Below are positions 31,235 through 42,768 of a stretch of DNA of 64,000 nt, one piece after another; within the stretch, counting starts at the first letter, position 1, and every line of letters starts with the position of its first letter. Source of the stretch: Polytrichum commune (lineage: Eukaryota; Streptophyta; Polytrichopsida; Polytrichales; Polytrichaceae); contig OX485804.1 of assembly GCA_950295325.1 (NCBI GenBank), forward strand, positions 42,148,429 to 42,212,428, written 5' to 3'. A program made the translations under genes and the position numbers. The notes below the pieces were generated by a model. That model saw only the letters and a list, made by a program, of their open reading frames with translations, had not been told where the DNA came from and did no database searches.

Positions 31235-33675
31235 TAAATAACCCAAAACACCAGGGTACAGACTCTCAAGGAAGGCTTAACTAGTGTCTATTACAGGCAT
31301 TTGTCACTTCATAGTTCATTAATTAGACCAAAGGGTTTGCTATATTCACTCTAGAACATGACTGGTATGTCTTTCACTCTCTTTCTCTCTCTTGATTTCC
31401 TCTCACTGTGTCTCATTCAGTAGGGTATGTGTGTCAGTCTCAGTAGTAACCATCTCGTCATGAGATTTTGTAGAACAATAGTCAAGAGAGAACAATAGTC
31501 TTTGAGTAACACAATTGTCTTTGATAACCATTGGCCAATGCATCTTCAATTCAAAACAACTCCTTTATTACTTGGTCAATGTTAATTCCAATACAAAACA
31601 ATTGTTCATTCATTAATTCCAGATTTAATCATTACTCACAACTTATGCAATTAACGATTATCAGTCAAGCTATAGTCTTGGTCGCCCTGCACAACCTGCA
31701 ACAACAACAACCAGGGTAACACACAAGACAATAGTTGATAGGATTAAATCGCATTCCATACTCAAAGATCTCTCCTCTTGACTAATTATCAATTAAAACT
31801 TAATTAAGATTAGATTAACTTATGTCTAGGTAGCATTTATGAACCAAAGTTAATTCTATCCCTCTTACACTTGATCTCTCTTGCAATCCTTACTGATTTC
31901 TCTAATCAACCGATCAGAAGTAATTTCTCATCACCTCGGTTGATTGAGATCCCTCTTAAATTCCATTCTTCTTAATTACAACACTAATAGCCTACACTCA
32001 AGATTTCACTATAATCTTCTTAAGGCTGAACTATGTTCATTTCCCTCACCAAGCCTCTTGCAGGCTGACAACAATAGTCAATCATTTTACACAATAGACT
32101 GACTCTTGGCCTCTCAGTGCCTCTCTTAGGCCTCAACTATCCTCAGTAGGCCCTCTCTTATTCTGACACTTGGCCTTACGGCTCCACACAGCCTATAGTT
32201 AATCTCAACTATAGTCCATAGTCATGCTTAACCTAGGTTAGCTCCCGGCTCCTCTCTCTCTCTCTCTTGGAGTCTGATCGTCGCCCAGTAACACTTCGCG
32301 TCTCTGCCTGACAATAGTTCGACTTTCTCTCTTCCTCTCTGTCGCCCTCGACGCGCCCTCTCACAGGGAGACAATAGTTCTCTCTCAACTCTCTCCACTC
32401 TCGGGTAAGGATCTCCTTCCTTCCTCGTTTAGGTTTCACCTTCTCCGGCCAAGGATAGGAGTTACGCTCAGGTTTCAGTGGCTTCCTCGCCTATCGTTTA
32501 ACTCAGTTCTACTCCTCTCAAAATCGACGATAGTTCGCTCATGTAGCTGGTTAATGCTCCATGTTGATTTACCACCCCAGTCAGGTTAATTCTATTCCAG
32601 TTCTCTCATTCCATAAGGGTTACACCATTTCCAACGTTGCTTGCTTATAGTTTCTCCTCTCAATTCCTCTCTCGGATTTCTCTTATACTTACTCAATATT
32701 TGTTTCTTTCGTTATCTCACATTCTCAACTTTCTCACATCACTCTCTCAGTTTCGCTTTTCAGTTTAGGACTCATCTCATGACAATTCTCACAATAGGCT
32801 ATGGTCTTCTGATTCGGCTCTCAATTCACCATGTTATAACACAATTTGTCTGCACACCGCAACTCAGCCTCACGATTTTGATTCTCTTCATCTCTCTCTC
32901 TCTGTTGCAATCTTTGTTATTCGTTGTTACAATGTATAGGTATCCAATGTCACATTCGTACATTCAAATACATTCCCTCAATCACAACTCTTACACGATA
33001 TCACTCAGAATCTCTCTCTACAACCCTTCTCTACACACATCGAAAATAGTTTTCCATACAGTCAATAGTTCAATCACTTCACAAACTTTCATTATAACTC
33101 CAAATTCAGAAAAATAACAATAATCTTCTCAGAAAATAGTGTCCTACAATCCCTGTAGTGATCACTGATTTTTACTTGGAAGATTGTTCAACTATAATCC
33201 TCGCCCGAGTACGGTGCTGAGGGAGACAAAACTATTAGCTTTAGCGCTACGCTCAAATCATCTAAGAAATGCTTGGTTTGTCCTTCCTCGCCAACCCTCT
33301 TACAGAGGCGAGGAGAAGACGATAGTTACTATAACTACCTAAGGCCTCCTATGGCCGTGACCATAGTTATAACTTCCTCCTATGGTTTAACTATATTCAT
33401 CCTATTGTATGACTCCATCCGAATTAAACTATAAGCCTATAGTTGAACTGAAATGACCAAAAATTTGGCTCACAATGAATATCAATAATGGTCAATTATT
33501 CAATGTTTTGAACCCCACATATACATATAGTCCAAAATTAGTTTGATAACCATCTCAATATTCATTTGAATCTGAAAGTAATATATCTTAGCACCATTGT
33601 ACTTTAGTGAAAGGTATCTCATACTAAACATCACCTTGAGTATTAGCCTCCCCACACCTTCTGGTGTTGAGGCCA
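31235..33675 (+). repeat. Long LTR, Tat/Ogre-type retrotransposon suspected
   Basis: The segment ends in 'GTTGAGGCCA' directly before a primer-binding-site-like sequence, which defines it as a 5' LTR on the plus strand. It is pyrimidine-rich (32230-32420) and carries many copies of 'CAATAGT' and 'CTATAGT'. A diverged relative of its left part is at about 60560-60950 ('CTCAAGGAAGACTGAGCTA' against 'CTCAAGGAAGGCTTAACTA'). The start is approximate, placed after the SINE at 31205. No second LTR and no gag/pol is present here, so this is an LTR plus leader fragment. The 158-codon frame 32641-33117 lies within the LTR and has no domain. Confidence 0.6.
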
Positions 33676-33700
33676 ATTGGCGACTCCCACCAACAGGGTC
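33676..33700 (+). promoter_or_regulatory. Primer-binding site, tRNA-Arg type
   Basis: 'TTGGCGACTCCCACC' just after the LTR end resembles the 'TGGCGACTCC' primer-binding site used by Tat/Ogre elements with tRNA-Arg. The next 150 bp look like the start of an untranslated leader, with 'ACAATGGC' shortly after, but no gag can be followed. Confidence 0.55.
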
Positions 33701-34164
33701 GAACTTTACAACAATGGCAGCGACTGGTCGCATCGGTCTTGCACTCGCTCGTTCTCTGATGTGTGAGCTAATTTCGCACATCAGATTATTTCGCTCAAGA
33801 TAATTCCGTACTACTAGGTAATTTTGAGCGTAGTTCATTCACTACGTTTTCAACTTCACAATGAGTGAGTTTACATGGTGGCCATGAATCCCTATCCCTC
33901 TATAACTACACTAAATATGATATTTAGGCAAAGCTTACTATTTGGAATTATGCAATGCTATATCTATTTACTGTACATCTCATATTTTACCAATAAATGT
34001 TAAATTGGTAGTTTGGACATTATAGAACATTGACAACTCTACTTGGTAAGAATTTATTTCATTAGTAAAAGGATATAGCACCGTGTAAATCCAAATAGTA
34101 AGTCACACTAAATATCATATTTTACTAATTGTTCACGCATATTTTTTGGCATGAAATCTTGGTT

Positions 34165-34345
34165 AAAATTCTATTCTTTCCGAGTATGATTGGTTACATG
34201 TTGTGTGAACTTTCGGTTTTTTCTTTATTAATTTGAGGTATATTCTCTTCATTCCTCTAGAACGGTTGATAAGTTTTGTGAGGTCTTCTTCGACCGGTTA
34301 TTTCTCAAACTCAACCAATTCATTTCTGTAACTTAAGGTACAAAT
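34165..34345 (+). repeat. R2 repeat copy
   Basis: Has 'TTGGTTACATGTTGTG', 'TTAATTTGAGGTATATTC', 'CTCTAGAACGGTTGATAA' and 'TTTCTCAAACTCAACC', reverse complement of the 25215-25380 copy. Confidence 0.75.
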
Positions 34346-34439
34346 ATCGAAAATGATGAATGTTCACTACTGATGCACTAGAGTAGGGGTAGAATGATGC
34401 TTTTATGGACCCAAAATGATTAATTGTAAAAGTAGTGGC

Positions 34440-34712
34440 CTAAAAAGGATGCAATGATAGATGGGATGCAGTGATTGGCCACATAGGTGCAATCTCACAC
34501 CACTTGCTATCGTTTTTGGGTGCCATTGAGTTCATTGTTTCTTGTGTGCATTTGTGTATATCAATGCTCGAATTAAGGAACCTCTACCATACAAGTAGGG
34601 AATTTGACTTACTTACCTCTTGGGGTCATGTAACTATTTATTCACATGAAATAAAATTTTGAAACAACTTACATTCCTCGTCATTTCCTCTACTCCATCT
34701 TCGATATTTTTT
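34440..34712 (+). repeat. R4 repeat copy
   Basis: Parallels 61500-61745: 'GCAGTGATTGGCCACATAGG' against 'GCAATGATTGGCCGGATAGG', then 'TTTTTGGGTGCCATTGAGTT', 'ACAAGTAGGGAATTTGACTT' and 'CATTCCTCGTCATTTCCTCT'. Only these two copies were noticed. Confidence 0.75.
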
Positions 34713-34884
34713 GCACACTTGCAAGTAAATATTTATGACCGAATTAGCTTATTTTTAGCGTTTTTCATCTATAAGATAAGTTAAGTTCTATTCATGAAAC
34801 ATTTTCATGATAAAATATGAATTTTTTATTATGAATTTTTTTAAAAGCAAAATTTTACTAATTTTTTGTAATTGTTGTTTGACA

Positions 34885-35110
34885 TGTTGACATCTTTGGG
34901 TTTTTCTTTAATTATTTTAGATATATTCTATAGATTCCTCGAAAATGATCGGTAATTATCCTGAAGTCTCGAACTTCAACCTGATTTCTTAAACTCAACC
35001 AGTTCATCTGTACCTAACCGTCAATTCTTCCCAAACATAGGCCCACACTTACTGGTGGCAGTGAATGTAGTTCTCCTGTTCACTGCTACCCACCACCGGT
35101 ATGTGTGGGC
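34885..35110 (+). repeat. R2 copy followed by a small hairpin
   Basis: 34905-35025 shows R2 words ('TTTTAGATATATTCTATAGA', 'CTCGAACTTCAACC', 'CTCAACCAGTTCATC'). Directly after, 35051-35068 ('ACTGGTGGCAGTGAATG') and 35080-35102 ('TTCACTGCTACCCACCACCG') can pair in a short hairpin. Confidence 0.6.
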
Positions 35111-35289
35111 GGCCTATATATCTTCCAATGAAAATGGTAGTGTGTGAATTTTGAATGTAAGCCCATCCAAGAGTAAAGAATTGGACCCACCAAAGTTTTT
35201 CATGTATTTCTTGATTTCCACTCGGGTTGCGATGGTTCACTCGGGTTGGTTGTATTTTGGGTTCTTTCGTGCAGTTGAACTTTTAATTT

Positions 35290-35720
35290 GTGTCAAAAAA
35301 AAATGATGTAAGGTAGACAACCCTTATTCGGTAAATTTTATATTGGACACACATATTTGAGTGTTATGTGGTTAAGTGTGGCTCCAAGAACATATTTCCA
35401 CCATAAATGTTATATATATATATATATATATAACTACATGCTTACAATATGATAATCATTCTAAGTTCAATAGACAACAATATTACGAGGGATTTATATG
35501 ACCACTTTAATGAGCACGAGAATATTCACTATGTTAATGAATAAGTTCCAAAATTATGATGAAAGGGGCTATGGCTCTCGCTTTGGATTTGCTAAGCATC
35601 TCGTAATCCTCACACGTTTCCGTATCTCACGAAAAGTAGCCATTTGAGACCCATCTACTTTAAGCTACGGTAACCAAACCAAAAGTTGTGATGACTACTT
35701 TGTTTCCATCGCCAAAAAGG
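35290..35720 (-). repeat. R1 repeat copy
   Basis: Reverse complement of the 19930-20310 and 27240-27600 copies: 'GGTAGACAACCCTTATTCGG', 'TGTGGCTCCAAGAAC', 'TGAGCACGAGAATATTCACT', 'GGATTTGCTAAGCATCTCGT'. A (TA)n run (35409-35432) lies inside. Confidence 0.7.
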
Positions 35721-36397
35721 TTATGATGTAGCATGTTGGGGGTGGCATAATGGGTCAAACACGTGTGGGGACCATGGGAACCACAATTAAAGGGACCGAA
35801 TGATTTGCCTCATCATTCCTTTATACATATATGTAGTATACTTGTATAATGGAGAGTCCCGGTGAGTCATGGTGTCAACAAAATGAGTCATGCGTGAAAA
35901 GAAGATTGGCATCATGAGACTTGAATCATCTTATCAAAGTGGCCGCCCTTCCCTTCCCATACTTGGAAAGTTCAAACTACTTGATTCTAATTGCCAAGCA
36001 TTTTGTTTTGTGCAAAGCACGACTACTAGGTAAAACATGTGCTCAACATTCACGAGTCAAAATTACAAAAGGGTTTGATATTCTCGACGTCCATGCTCTT
36101 GAACCCATAGTTGGTCCCGATGTGAGATGCAATCGTTTTTAAAGTACATGGAATGGGGCCATTGGAAGTGGAGAAAAGTAACTAGTATAATACCGGTAGT
36201 GGCAATTGTTCATTCAACTATGTGAATAATAGGGAGGAAGCGTCATTTTGAAGGTAAAATGGGACCCAATTTTTGGATTGTTGTTTTAGCGAGTAGAGAA
36301 TGATTCCCAAGCATGTTAGTTGATTACTTAAATGTTTGAGAGATGAAAAGTGGTTATGTGGATAGGTGTAAGAAAGCCACCTTCTTCAAGAGCACTT

Positions 36398-36853
36398 GGG
36401 ACCACTTTAAACTATGGTGAAGGCCTGTGACGATGAAATTGTGAAGACCTTTGAAACTCATCTGAAGGTTGTACCATGCAACGTTGAAACCGTATTTATG
36501 TGGGTAAGGACCTTCAAGTTTCTTGTAAAGACTTATGTACTCATTTTCAACCTAATTCTATGGGGCCCATCAAGGGTTGTGGGATTTTGAAGTGTTAGGG
36601 TCTTCCAATTTTTGGGTTGGACACCCGCTTCTTTGAGGTGGACTTGATACGAAATCCGGTGGACCATAAAACATTAACCATTCCATGCCACGTAAATGAC
36701 TGCATGTATATTTTTCATCCATCAAGCTTCCTTGGTCCTTTGGGCCCTCAAGCTATATTGTAAAGTGACGAGGGACAATACTAGCATTTTCCACCAATGA
36801 GATGTCTCAAATTTCAATGGTCATGTGCCTTAAGCTCTAGTGAAATGTGCCCC
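36398..36853 (+). mobile_element. Diverged Harbinger-type MITE copy (family H1)
   Basis: Left end 'GGGACCACTTTAAACTATGG' and following 'GACGATGAAATTGTG' parallel 52316-52355; right end 'TTTTCCACCAATGAGATG' to 'GAAATGTGCCCCTT' parallels 52750-52818. Much more diverged than the other two copies and the duplication is not readable. Confidence 0.6.
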
Positions 36854-36859
36854 TTGTCC

Positions 36860-39050
36860 TTTGCACACATCATGCGATCACGAATTTGCACTTGAGCAAT
36901 GTGAAATATGAAAGTTTATTCTTAATGAAACTCACAAGTGTGCTCCAAATTGGGTTGGACACTTGTAATTCGGTAAACTAGAGTTCTTTGTATCTTAGCT
37001 TATGCCCATAGGCACTTTCAGGGCATTCTTGATTCATTCGCAAATCCAGTATTACCTCACGTGACTTGTTGATGGCAAGTAGCATGCAAAGGTTAGACGT
37101 TAGAAGGATCCCAACCGCAACCCTCTAACTAAGGTTTAAGGGTTCCATGTCTAGTTCATAAAGGTCAAGTTCCGATAACTATAGTTTTTAGTGTAAGAAT
37201 TCCAAATTGATTCTCCCAATTAGTGAGGGAGGGCTAATAGTGCACATGGGAGATTAGTAATCGTTATACTAAATTTCTATCTGCTACAAAATTGGTTGTG
37301 CATATATCAATGTTGAACATGTGAGCGATGAAGGTCAATGAGATTACCACGTGCCAAAAAGGAAGTGTTTGTTTAGCCATGCCCATGAAATGGAAAGAGA
37401 ATGATTGGTTGGGGCTAAAGAATGTTTTGAGGGCACATGATGGATCAAAGAGGGCAAGGTGGGACCAAACAAGCCCAATCACGTTGCTAAACCCTTCATT
37501 TGTGAAGATTGTAATATGATCGGCTTTCCTGACCTAAATATTGTCTTTCAAGGTTAGCTAAACCTTTATGTGCAACACATTTGTAAAACACCAATCGCGA
37601 GATCCGATCCAAACGTCAAAATGTAGTTTCTTAGAATATCTATAGGTTTAGTATTCTCATTTGGTGGTCCTTAGATATACATGCATGCAAAATGGCGATA
37701 TCACCCTTTACCCATTCAACCTTGTACTAATAACCTAGTGACAAGCCCCGGGACAATGACATCACCCATACCCACCCAAAGGGGTGACTCGGCCCCCTTC
37801 GACGTCCTTGTCATTTTTCCAACCCCGCAACCAACATGTTCGAACAACACGAGGGCCCCCACCCCATGCTAATGTCATGACCACCGACCACCCGTAATTT
37901 CCGCCACCATGGCCACGTGTCCCACTCAAAGCAACAGGAGGTCGTACCACACCAGCTATGTCGTCCAAGTTTTCTTCCATTCTAATGAACCTGTAATATA
38001 AACAGAGATGTCTCTATTCTCATAAAATTACTCAGCAAACCAAGATCATTTTCTCCTTTACGTTTTGGGGAGTCATAAAAAAAATAAAAATAAAAAACAT
38101 CTTGACACCACTTCTTGGTCGATGAAGTTTCAAGATATTCTATTCACCTTGGAATCGAAGAATTCGATTTGTGCATTAAATAGAAACATGCAATTTGTAC
38201 TAGGTTTGAGTTGAACCCGAAGCATGTCAAGGACAAAGCTTGAAATATTCAAGCTCTCAATATTGATCTTTGTTCTTTTGCCAACAAAGAACATGCCAAG
38301 CACATGCTTGGGTACTTCTAATGTTATGTCACTTTAGCGTAAAATATAGATAGGCACAACTAGGTTTAAGTAAATATAGACTTATGAATGAACATAGTAC
38401 AAAATGAAATTCTACACTTGCAGTTCTCTCAGCGGGTCCTCTAATTTTTTTTAAATGGTATATTCTCGCGGTTCATTGATGACGATTGGAATTAGGATCC
38501 TAGAATGGAAAAAAACTTGTTTGCATAAATCCATCTGAAGACCGTAGTCAAGGGTTTAAGGTTTAAAATCGATGGGTTTATGGTTTTAGCTAACAAAAAG
38601 CAAGATTTTTAAGCTAGAAGAAGCTCCCGACATTGTCACCAATGTTAGTCCGGTATACATGTGAATGCATTTTTATCAATAATCAACATCAGTGTTAAAA
38701 ATAATCATTTAAATCTATCCAGTGGGCATCAAAATTGCGATACCAATCAAATATTGATATCTAGCGCATATCCCAAGACAAGAGAATCCTCGCATACCCG
38801 AGTTATACTTGGGTCCGTACCATGTTTGAAGCATTTTTACTGATACCAGGCTGATTTTACCCATGTTTGAAGATCCTTGCATGATATATAGATCCAATAT
38901 GATATCGGAAAGACAAATACAGTCAAATACCTGTAACCGAGTCCTTTGGCTGGTATCACAAACTTTTAAATCCTCATTATAGATACCCAAATGGATTTTC
39001 ACCATTTTTTTTTTCTCTTCTCCTAAAACACGATACGAGTCCAACACATG
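36860..39050. other. Unassigned DNA, possible LTR end near 37970
   Basis: 37680-37980 is C-rich on the plus strand, and 37993-38030 reads 'TATAAACAGAGATGTCTCTA', a short palindrome in a setting like the transcription start of an LTR. No partner LTR or primer site is seen. The remaining sequence is AT-rich without supported frames. Confidence 0.3.
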
Positions 39051-39059
39051 TCCAATGTC

Positions 39060-39285
39060 CGAGGAAAAGTTTGGGCATAACCGGTCGAGATCCTAGTGTT
39101 TCCGAAGTCCGACCGGTTCCATGTTGACATCGTTCGGGGGTCGATTGAAATGTTTGTGATCAATTTGATGCGTGTTCCGTAGGTTTCTCTAGAACGGTCG
39201 GGAACGTTCCGGAAGCCTCGCACTTCAACCGGTGGTTCCTCGGACTCGCACCGGTGGGCCGGTTCTCCCCCCCCCCCCCCCCCCG
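39060..39285 (+). repeat. R2 repeat copy, CpG-rich and apparently young
   Basis: Carries the full R2 order: 'GGGCATAACCGGTCGAGATC', 'CTAGTGTTTCC', 'TCTCTAGAACGGTCGG', 'CTCGCACTTCAACCGGTGG'. It keeps many CpG sites where other copies have TG or CA, which suggests less time for methylation decay. It ends at an 18-bp poly(C) run (39267-39284). Confidence 0.75.
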
Positions 39286-39514
39286 CCCATTCATTGCACC
39301 GGTCGTCCGCTTCAAGGGTCCATCACATCCATGGGCTGCTGCCACGGTTCCTTGTTGGGCTGCTCGAAGGGCCAATCGAAATCATGTCAGCCCTAATTTC
39401 TGACCACACTACGTGGGCTCAATTGACACTCCTACCGCCAAAAGACCCCGTACCCAACTCAACCCTCACACGAAATGAAAACGGGAGAGGAGGAGCTCTA
39501 TTGTATACTAATGC

Positions 39515-40545
39515 TTTTGTACCTCCCATCCATCCAACATGAGAACTTGACCCTTGTAGGTTTGTTGCCGATTCATCTCAAATGACTTTGAGCATGAAAA
39601 CTTGACCGCTGTAGGTTTGTTGTTGATTCATCTCAAATGATTTTCAGTACACTGATTTGGGGGGTCAGTTCAGCTAAATCCAGTGCCAAATGAACTGAAA
39701 AGAGGCAATCTCCGGGTTGCATACTATTTTTCAATATTTCTCTTCCATTTAACATGAAAACTTTGACCTTTGTACGTTTGTTGCCGATTCGTCTCAATTG
39801 GCTTTGAGTACACTAATTTGGGAGGTTGGTACAACTAATTCCGGTGCCAAATGCACTAAAAAGAAATAACCTATGGGTTGCATATTGTATTTCAATACCT
39901 CTCATCCATCCAACATGAAAACTTGACCCTTGTAGGTTTGTTGTCAATTCATCTCAAATGACTTTGAGTACACTGATTGGGAGGTCAACACAACTAATTA
40001 TGGTGCCAAATGAACTAAAAATAAATAACCTCCAGGTTGTATATTGTAATTCACTACCTTTCATCCATCCAACCTGAGGAGTTGACCCTTGTACGTTTGT
40101 TGCCGATTCATCTCAAATGACTTTGAGTACACTAATTTGGGGGGCCGGTACAAATAATTCCACTGCCAAATGAACTAAAAAGAAATAATCTCCAGGTTGC
40201 ATATTGTGTTTCAAGGCTTTTTATGTTGGATGAATCAAAGGTATGCTCGTATACAACCATACTCTCACAAAGCACATTTGTGCAAGTTTATGATGTGCAT
40301 GTGCGTACCTCTCATCCATCCAACAAGAGCAACTTGACCCCCCCCCCCCCCCACCTTACATTTGTTTCTAATTCATCTCAAATGACTTTGAAGACACTCA
40401 TTTGAGGGCTCTTTAGAACCAATTCCAGAGTCAAATGAACTAAAAGAAATAACCTCCAGGCTGCATACTATATTTCAAGGCTTTTGTGTTGGATGAACGA
40501 GAGGTCCGTTTGTATACGACAATAATTTTCTCATTCCCATGAAAC
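39515..40545 (+). repeat. Tandem array C: about 160-bp units, partly truncated
   Basis: The phrase 'CAACATGAAAACTTGACC' or variants recurs at about 39537, 39591, 39751, 39911, 40071 and 40322. Full steps are about 160 bp; the first is a truncated 54-bp step and the last is longer by about 90 bp. Each unit passes through 'TTCATCTCAAATGACTTTGA' and 'CCAAATGAACTAAAAA'. A single related unit is at 48890-49110. Confidence 0.9.
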
Positions 40546-40634
40546 ATATTCATTCAACTTGCTCTTGATGTGCATGGATGCCAATCCTTCGAGTGTTGGC
40601 CGCTCACATCTAATCACTTCCAGATAACCACAAT

Positions 40635-41310
40635 GTATGGGGAGATTTTGGGCATAATTAGTTGAGATCCTAGTGTTTCTAAGGGCCACTTCACACACGA
40701 GACTGAGAGCCCGTGTCCATTACACTTCAAGCACTCTCATTGGTGGAAAAGGCGGAGCTGGTCGAAGTTCGCTTCACACTACGCTCGAGGGACCAACAAA
40801 GTATGTGAATGCACGATGGATGTTCGAGTCTACATGGATTCCTACATGGCATCGAACGGATCATGTTTCATGATCACTTGGACTATTTTCAAAAACCACC
40901 TGTTGGAGGTATGCCTAACACAAAACCAGGAGATCATGGCACTCCAAACGTTTACAACCGTTGGTTTATTCTATTTTATCATGTGCGAGGATCCCACGTG
41001 GACAAAAATTCATTGAAACAACATTTGATTGAGGGCCCGGTCACATGTGGCTTCACACTACACCTAAGGATCCGTGACCACACTACATGATCTTGGTGGT
41101 GCCTTGGGACAACCTTTGGACACTTCCTTTTGGGCTCTCACAATTTCATGGTCACGGCTCTTGCCTCATGTGTGAAAGCCAATGACACGTTGACATCCAA
41201 CGGAACTCCTTTAACAATTTGAGGCATGATCTCAAAATTCCTCTAAAATGATCGGTGATCTTCCTGAAACCTCGAACTTCAACCACCAGTTACTATCACT
41301 ATATTCATTA
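40635..41310 (+). repeat. R2 repeat copy split by a Harbinger-type MITE
   Basis: 40641-40682 is the R2 left part ('GGGCATAATTAGTTGAGATC', 'CTAGTGTTTCT') and 41215-41305 the right part ('AATTTGAGGCATGATCTC', 'CCTCTAAAATGATCGGTG', 'CTCGAACTTCAACC'). Confidence 0.8.
40683..41180. mobile_element. Harbinger-type MITE (family H1), copy nested in R2
   Basis: Left end 'GGGCCACTTCACACACGAGA' and the mirror-image right end 'CATGTGTGAAAGCC' (slightly truncated). It is close to the reverse complement of 52316-52815 over its whole length of about 500 bp. A TAA precedes the left end; the right-hand copy is unclear because of the small end deletion. The frames 40809-41090 and 40816-41016 lie inside and have no domain. 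Confidence 0.8.
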
Positions 41311-41514
41311 ATTGGAGACTTTTCCATGATTTAGAGACCAATCAAAGACTTCAAGTCCGATATCGTGTTTAGTACATGTTTTGATTATGATATAGATACT
41401 TATGATATTTAGAATATATATATATATATATATACACTCCTCATGCATGAATATGTAGGAAGTTCATTACCAATGTTCCCCACATTCATAATATTACATC
41501 CCAAACCACGAGTG

Positions 41515-41640
41515 AAGTTTATTTTGAGACTTTCCAAAGCCTCCAATTAACGAATATCGTGATTTATTTCTCGAAACTCAACAACCGGTTCACATGTAAA
41601 AACTAGCGGCCGGTTTCTTCCCGTTCATTAAATAAGCACT
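41515..41640 (+). repeat. R2 fragment
   Basis: 'TTTCTCGAAACTCAACAACC' then 'GGTTCACATGTAAAAACTAG' and 'CGGTTTCTTCCCGTTCATT' match the distal part of R2. Confidence 0.5.
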
Positions 41641-41897
41641 CCGAAGCATTTTAAGTTAGTGAGGACCCATTCAATGGTGAAGTCCGAGAAGCTCCAAGTG
41701 CACGCAAGTCGGGTTCTAATTTAATTGCTCCGAATCTGATGGCCTGTCAAAACAACGCCACAGCAGCGGCATCATCATCAACCGGACTGATGATGAAAGG
41801 CTGGCAGCAGTACGAAAACCATTTGAAACATATCGTAATTTAGGGTTATCATATCCCGTGCCGGCGATTATAACAACTTGCAAATTGGGTACTAAGG

Positions 41898-41952
41898 TGT
41901 GGAGTGGAGTGGAGTGGAGTGGATGGGATGGGATGGGATGGGATGCGATGGG
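41898..41952 (+). repeat. Compound pentamer microsatellite
   Basis: A run of (GGAGT)n passes directly into (GGGAT)n, four or so units each, ending in a 'GCGATGGG' variant. Confidence 0.95.
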
Positions 41953-42298
41953 TCTTGAATGTTTACTTATTTTCCTCGGGGGGGGCAGTGTGTTAAAAAG
42001 TTAAGGATATAGGTGCGAACAACCACTATTTTATAGGGGGGTATTACTTTCAATTCTCTTCTTTTTTTCACATGCTATCATTATGTAAATTTCTACTTTG
42101 GGTTAATAGAAAAATGGCTTGCATTACTTATAATTCCAAATTACCTATTATTCCGTACCCTATAGTACTTTAAAGATGTCCAGTGCCATTTTTGATACCC
42201 TATATTACTCTTAAGTCCATTTATAATTTTTAGCCCCCATGTTTTTAAAATACCCTATCATTTGTTCGCACGTATATTGCTACTCCAACCAATGACTA

Positions 42299-42312
42299 CC
42301 CCCCCCCCCCCC
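42299..42312. repeat. Poly(C) run, one of nine in 39-57 kb
   Basis: Runs of 13-19 C or G occur at 39267-39284, 40338-40352, 42299-42312, 42938-42954, 43964-43982, 54000-54012, 55679-55691, 56588-56600 and 56715-56727. They are strikingly out of keeping with the AT-rich background. Confidence 0.95.
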
Positions 42313-42377
42313 GAGTTATTTTCCTTCTAAGATAGTTCGTTTTCTTTCTAGGATCGTAAAATCGGTTCATCGTAATG

Positions 42378-42378
<1 letters not shown>

Positions 42379-42416
<38 letters not shown>

Positions 42417-42768
42417 AACTCCGGTCCCTTTGAAGGGGCCAGCGTGAATAAAGTGTCCGTTCGTAATGTCAATGACCCGATGCCCACCGGACAAGGGGAC
42501 ATTGGGGCAATACTACTCTCCCCTTTCGAGGATGGGCACTATAGTGACACACCATACTAGTTCCTAGATAGCCACTAGTGCCTTGAAGATACTGGACATG
42601 GTATCCCCCCAAAGGGCTTTGAGGTACCCATATAACAAGGTCCAAGGATCCCCCACCATAGTTGGGTGGACTAAGGTGGTGAGCACCACACCGGCATGGG
42701 GAATAGAACCCACAACCTCCTCATTGGGGGTCATGAGCCCTAACCACCAAGCCAAGGCCCGTGATGCC
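42379..42768 (-). mobile_element. tRNA-derived SINE (family S2), about 390 bp, with target duplication
   Basis: On the minus strand the head contains an A-box-like 'TTGGCTTGGTGGTTAGGGC' and, about 35 bp on, the B-box-like 'GTGGGTTCTATTCCCC', close to the consensus GGTTCGANTCC. The 3' end is a (TCTA)n tail (42379-42415). Flanks 42366-42378 and 42769-42781 are a 13-bp direct repeat with one difference ('TTCATCGTAATGA'), so both ends are defined. No second copy was noticed in the window. The frames 42564-42887 and 42583-42810 are SINE sequence, not genes. Confidence 0.88.

Noticed and set aside
32641..33117. 158-codon plus-strand open frame
   Set aside because: It lies inside a pyrimidine-rich LTR, is low in complexity (Ser/Leu/Ile) and shows no domain.
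37993..38030. LTR of a copia-like element
   Set aside because: Only a suggestive start-site-like palindrome; no second LTR, primer site or coding region could be found.
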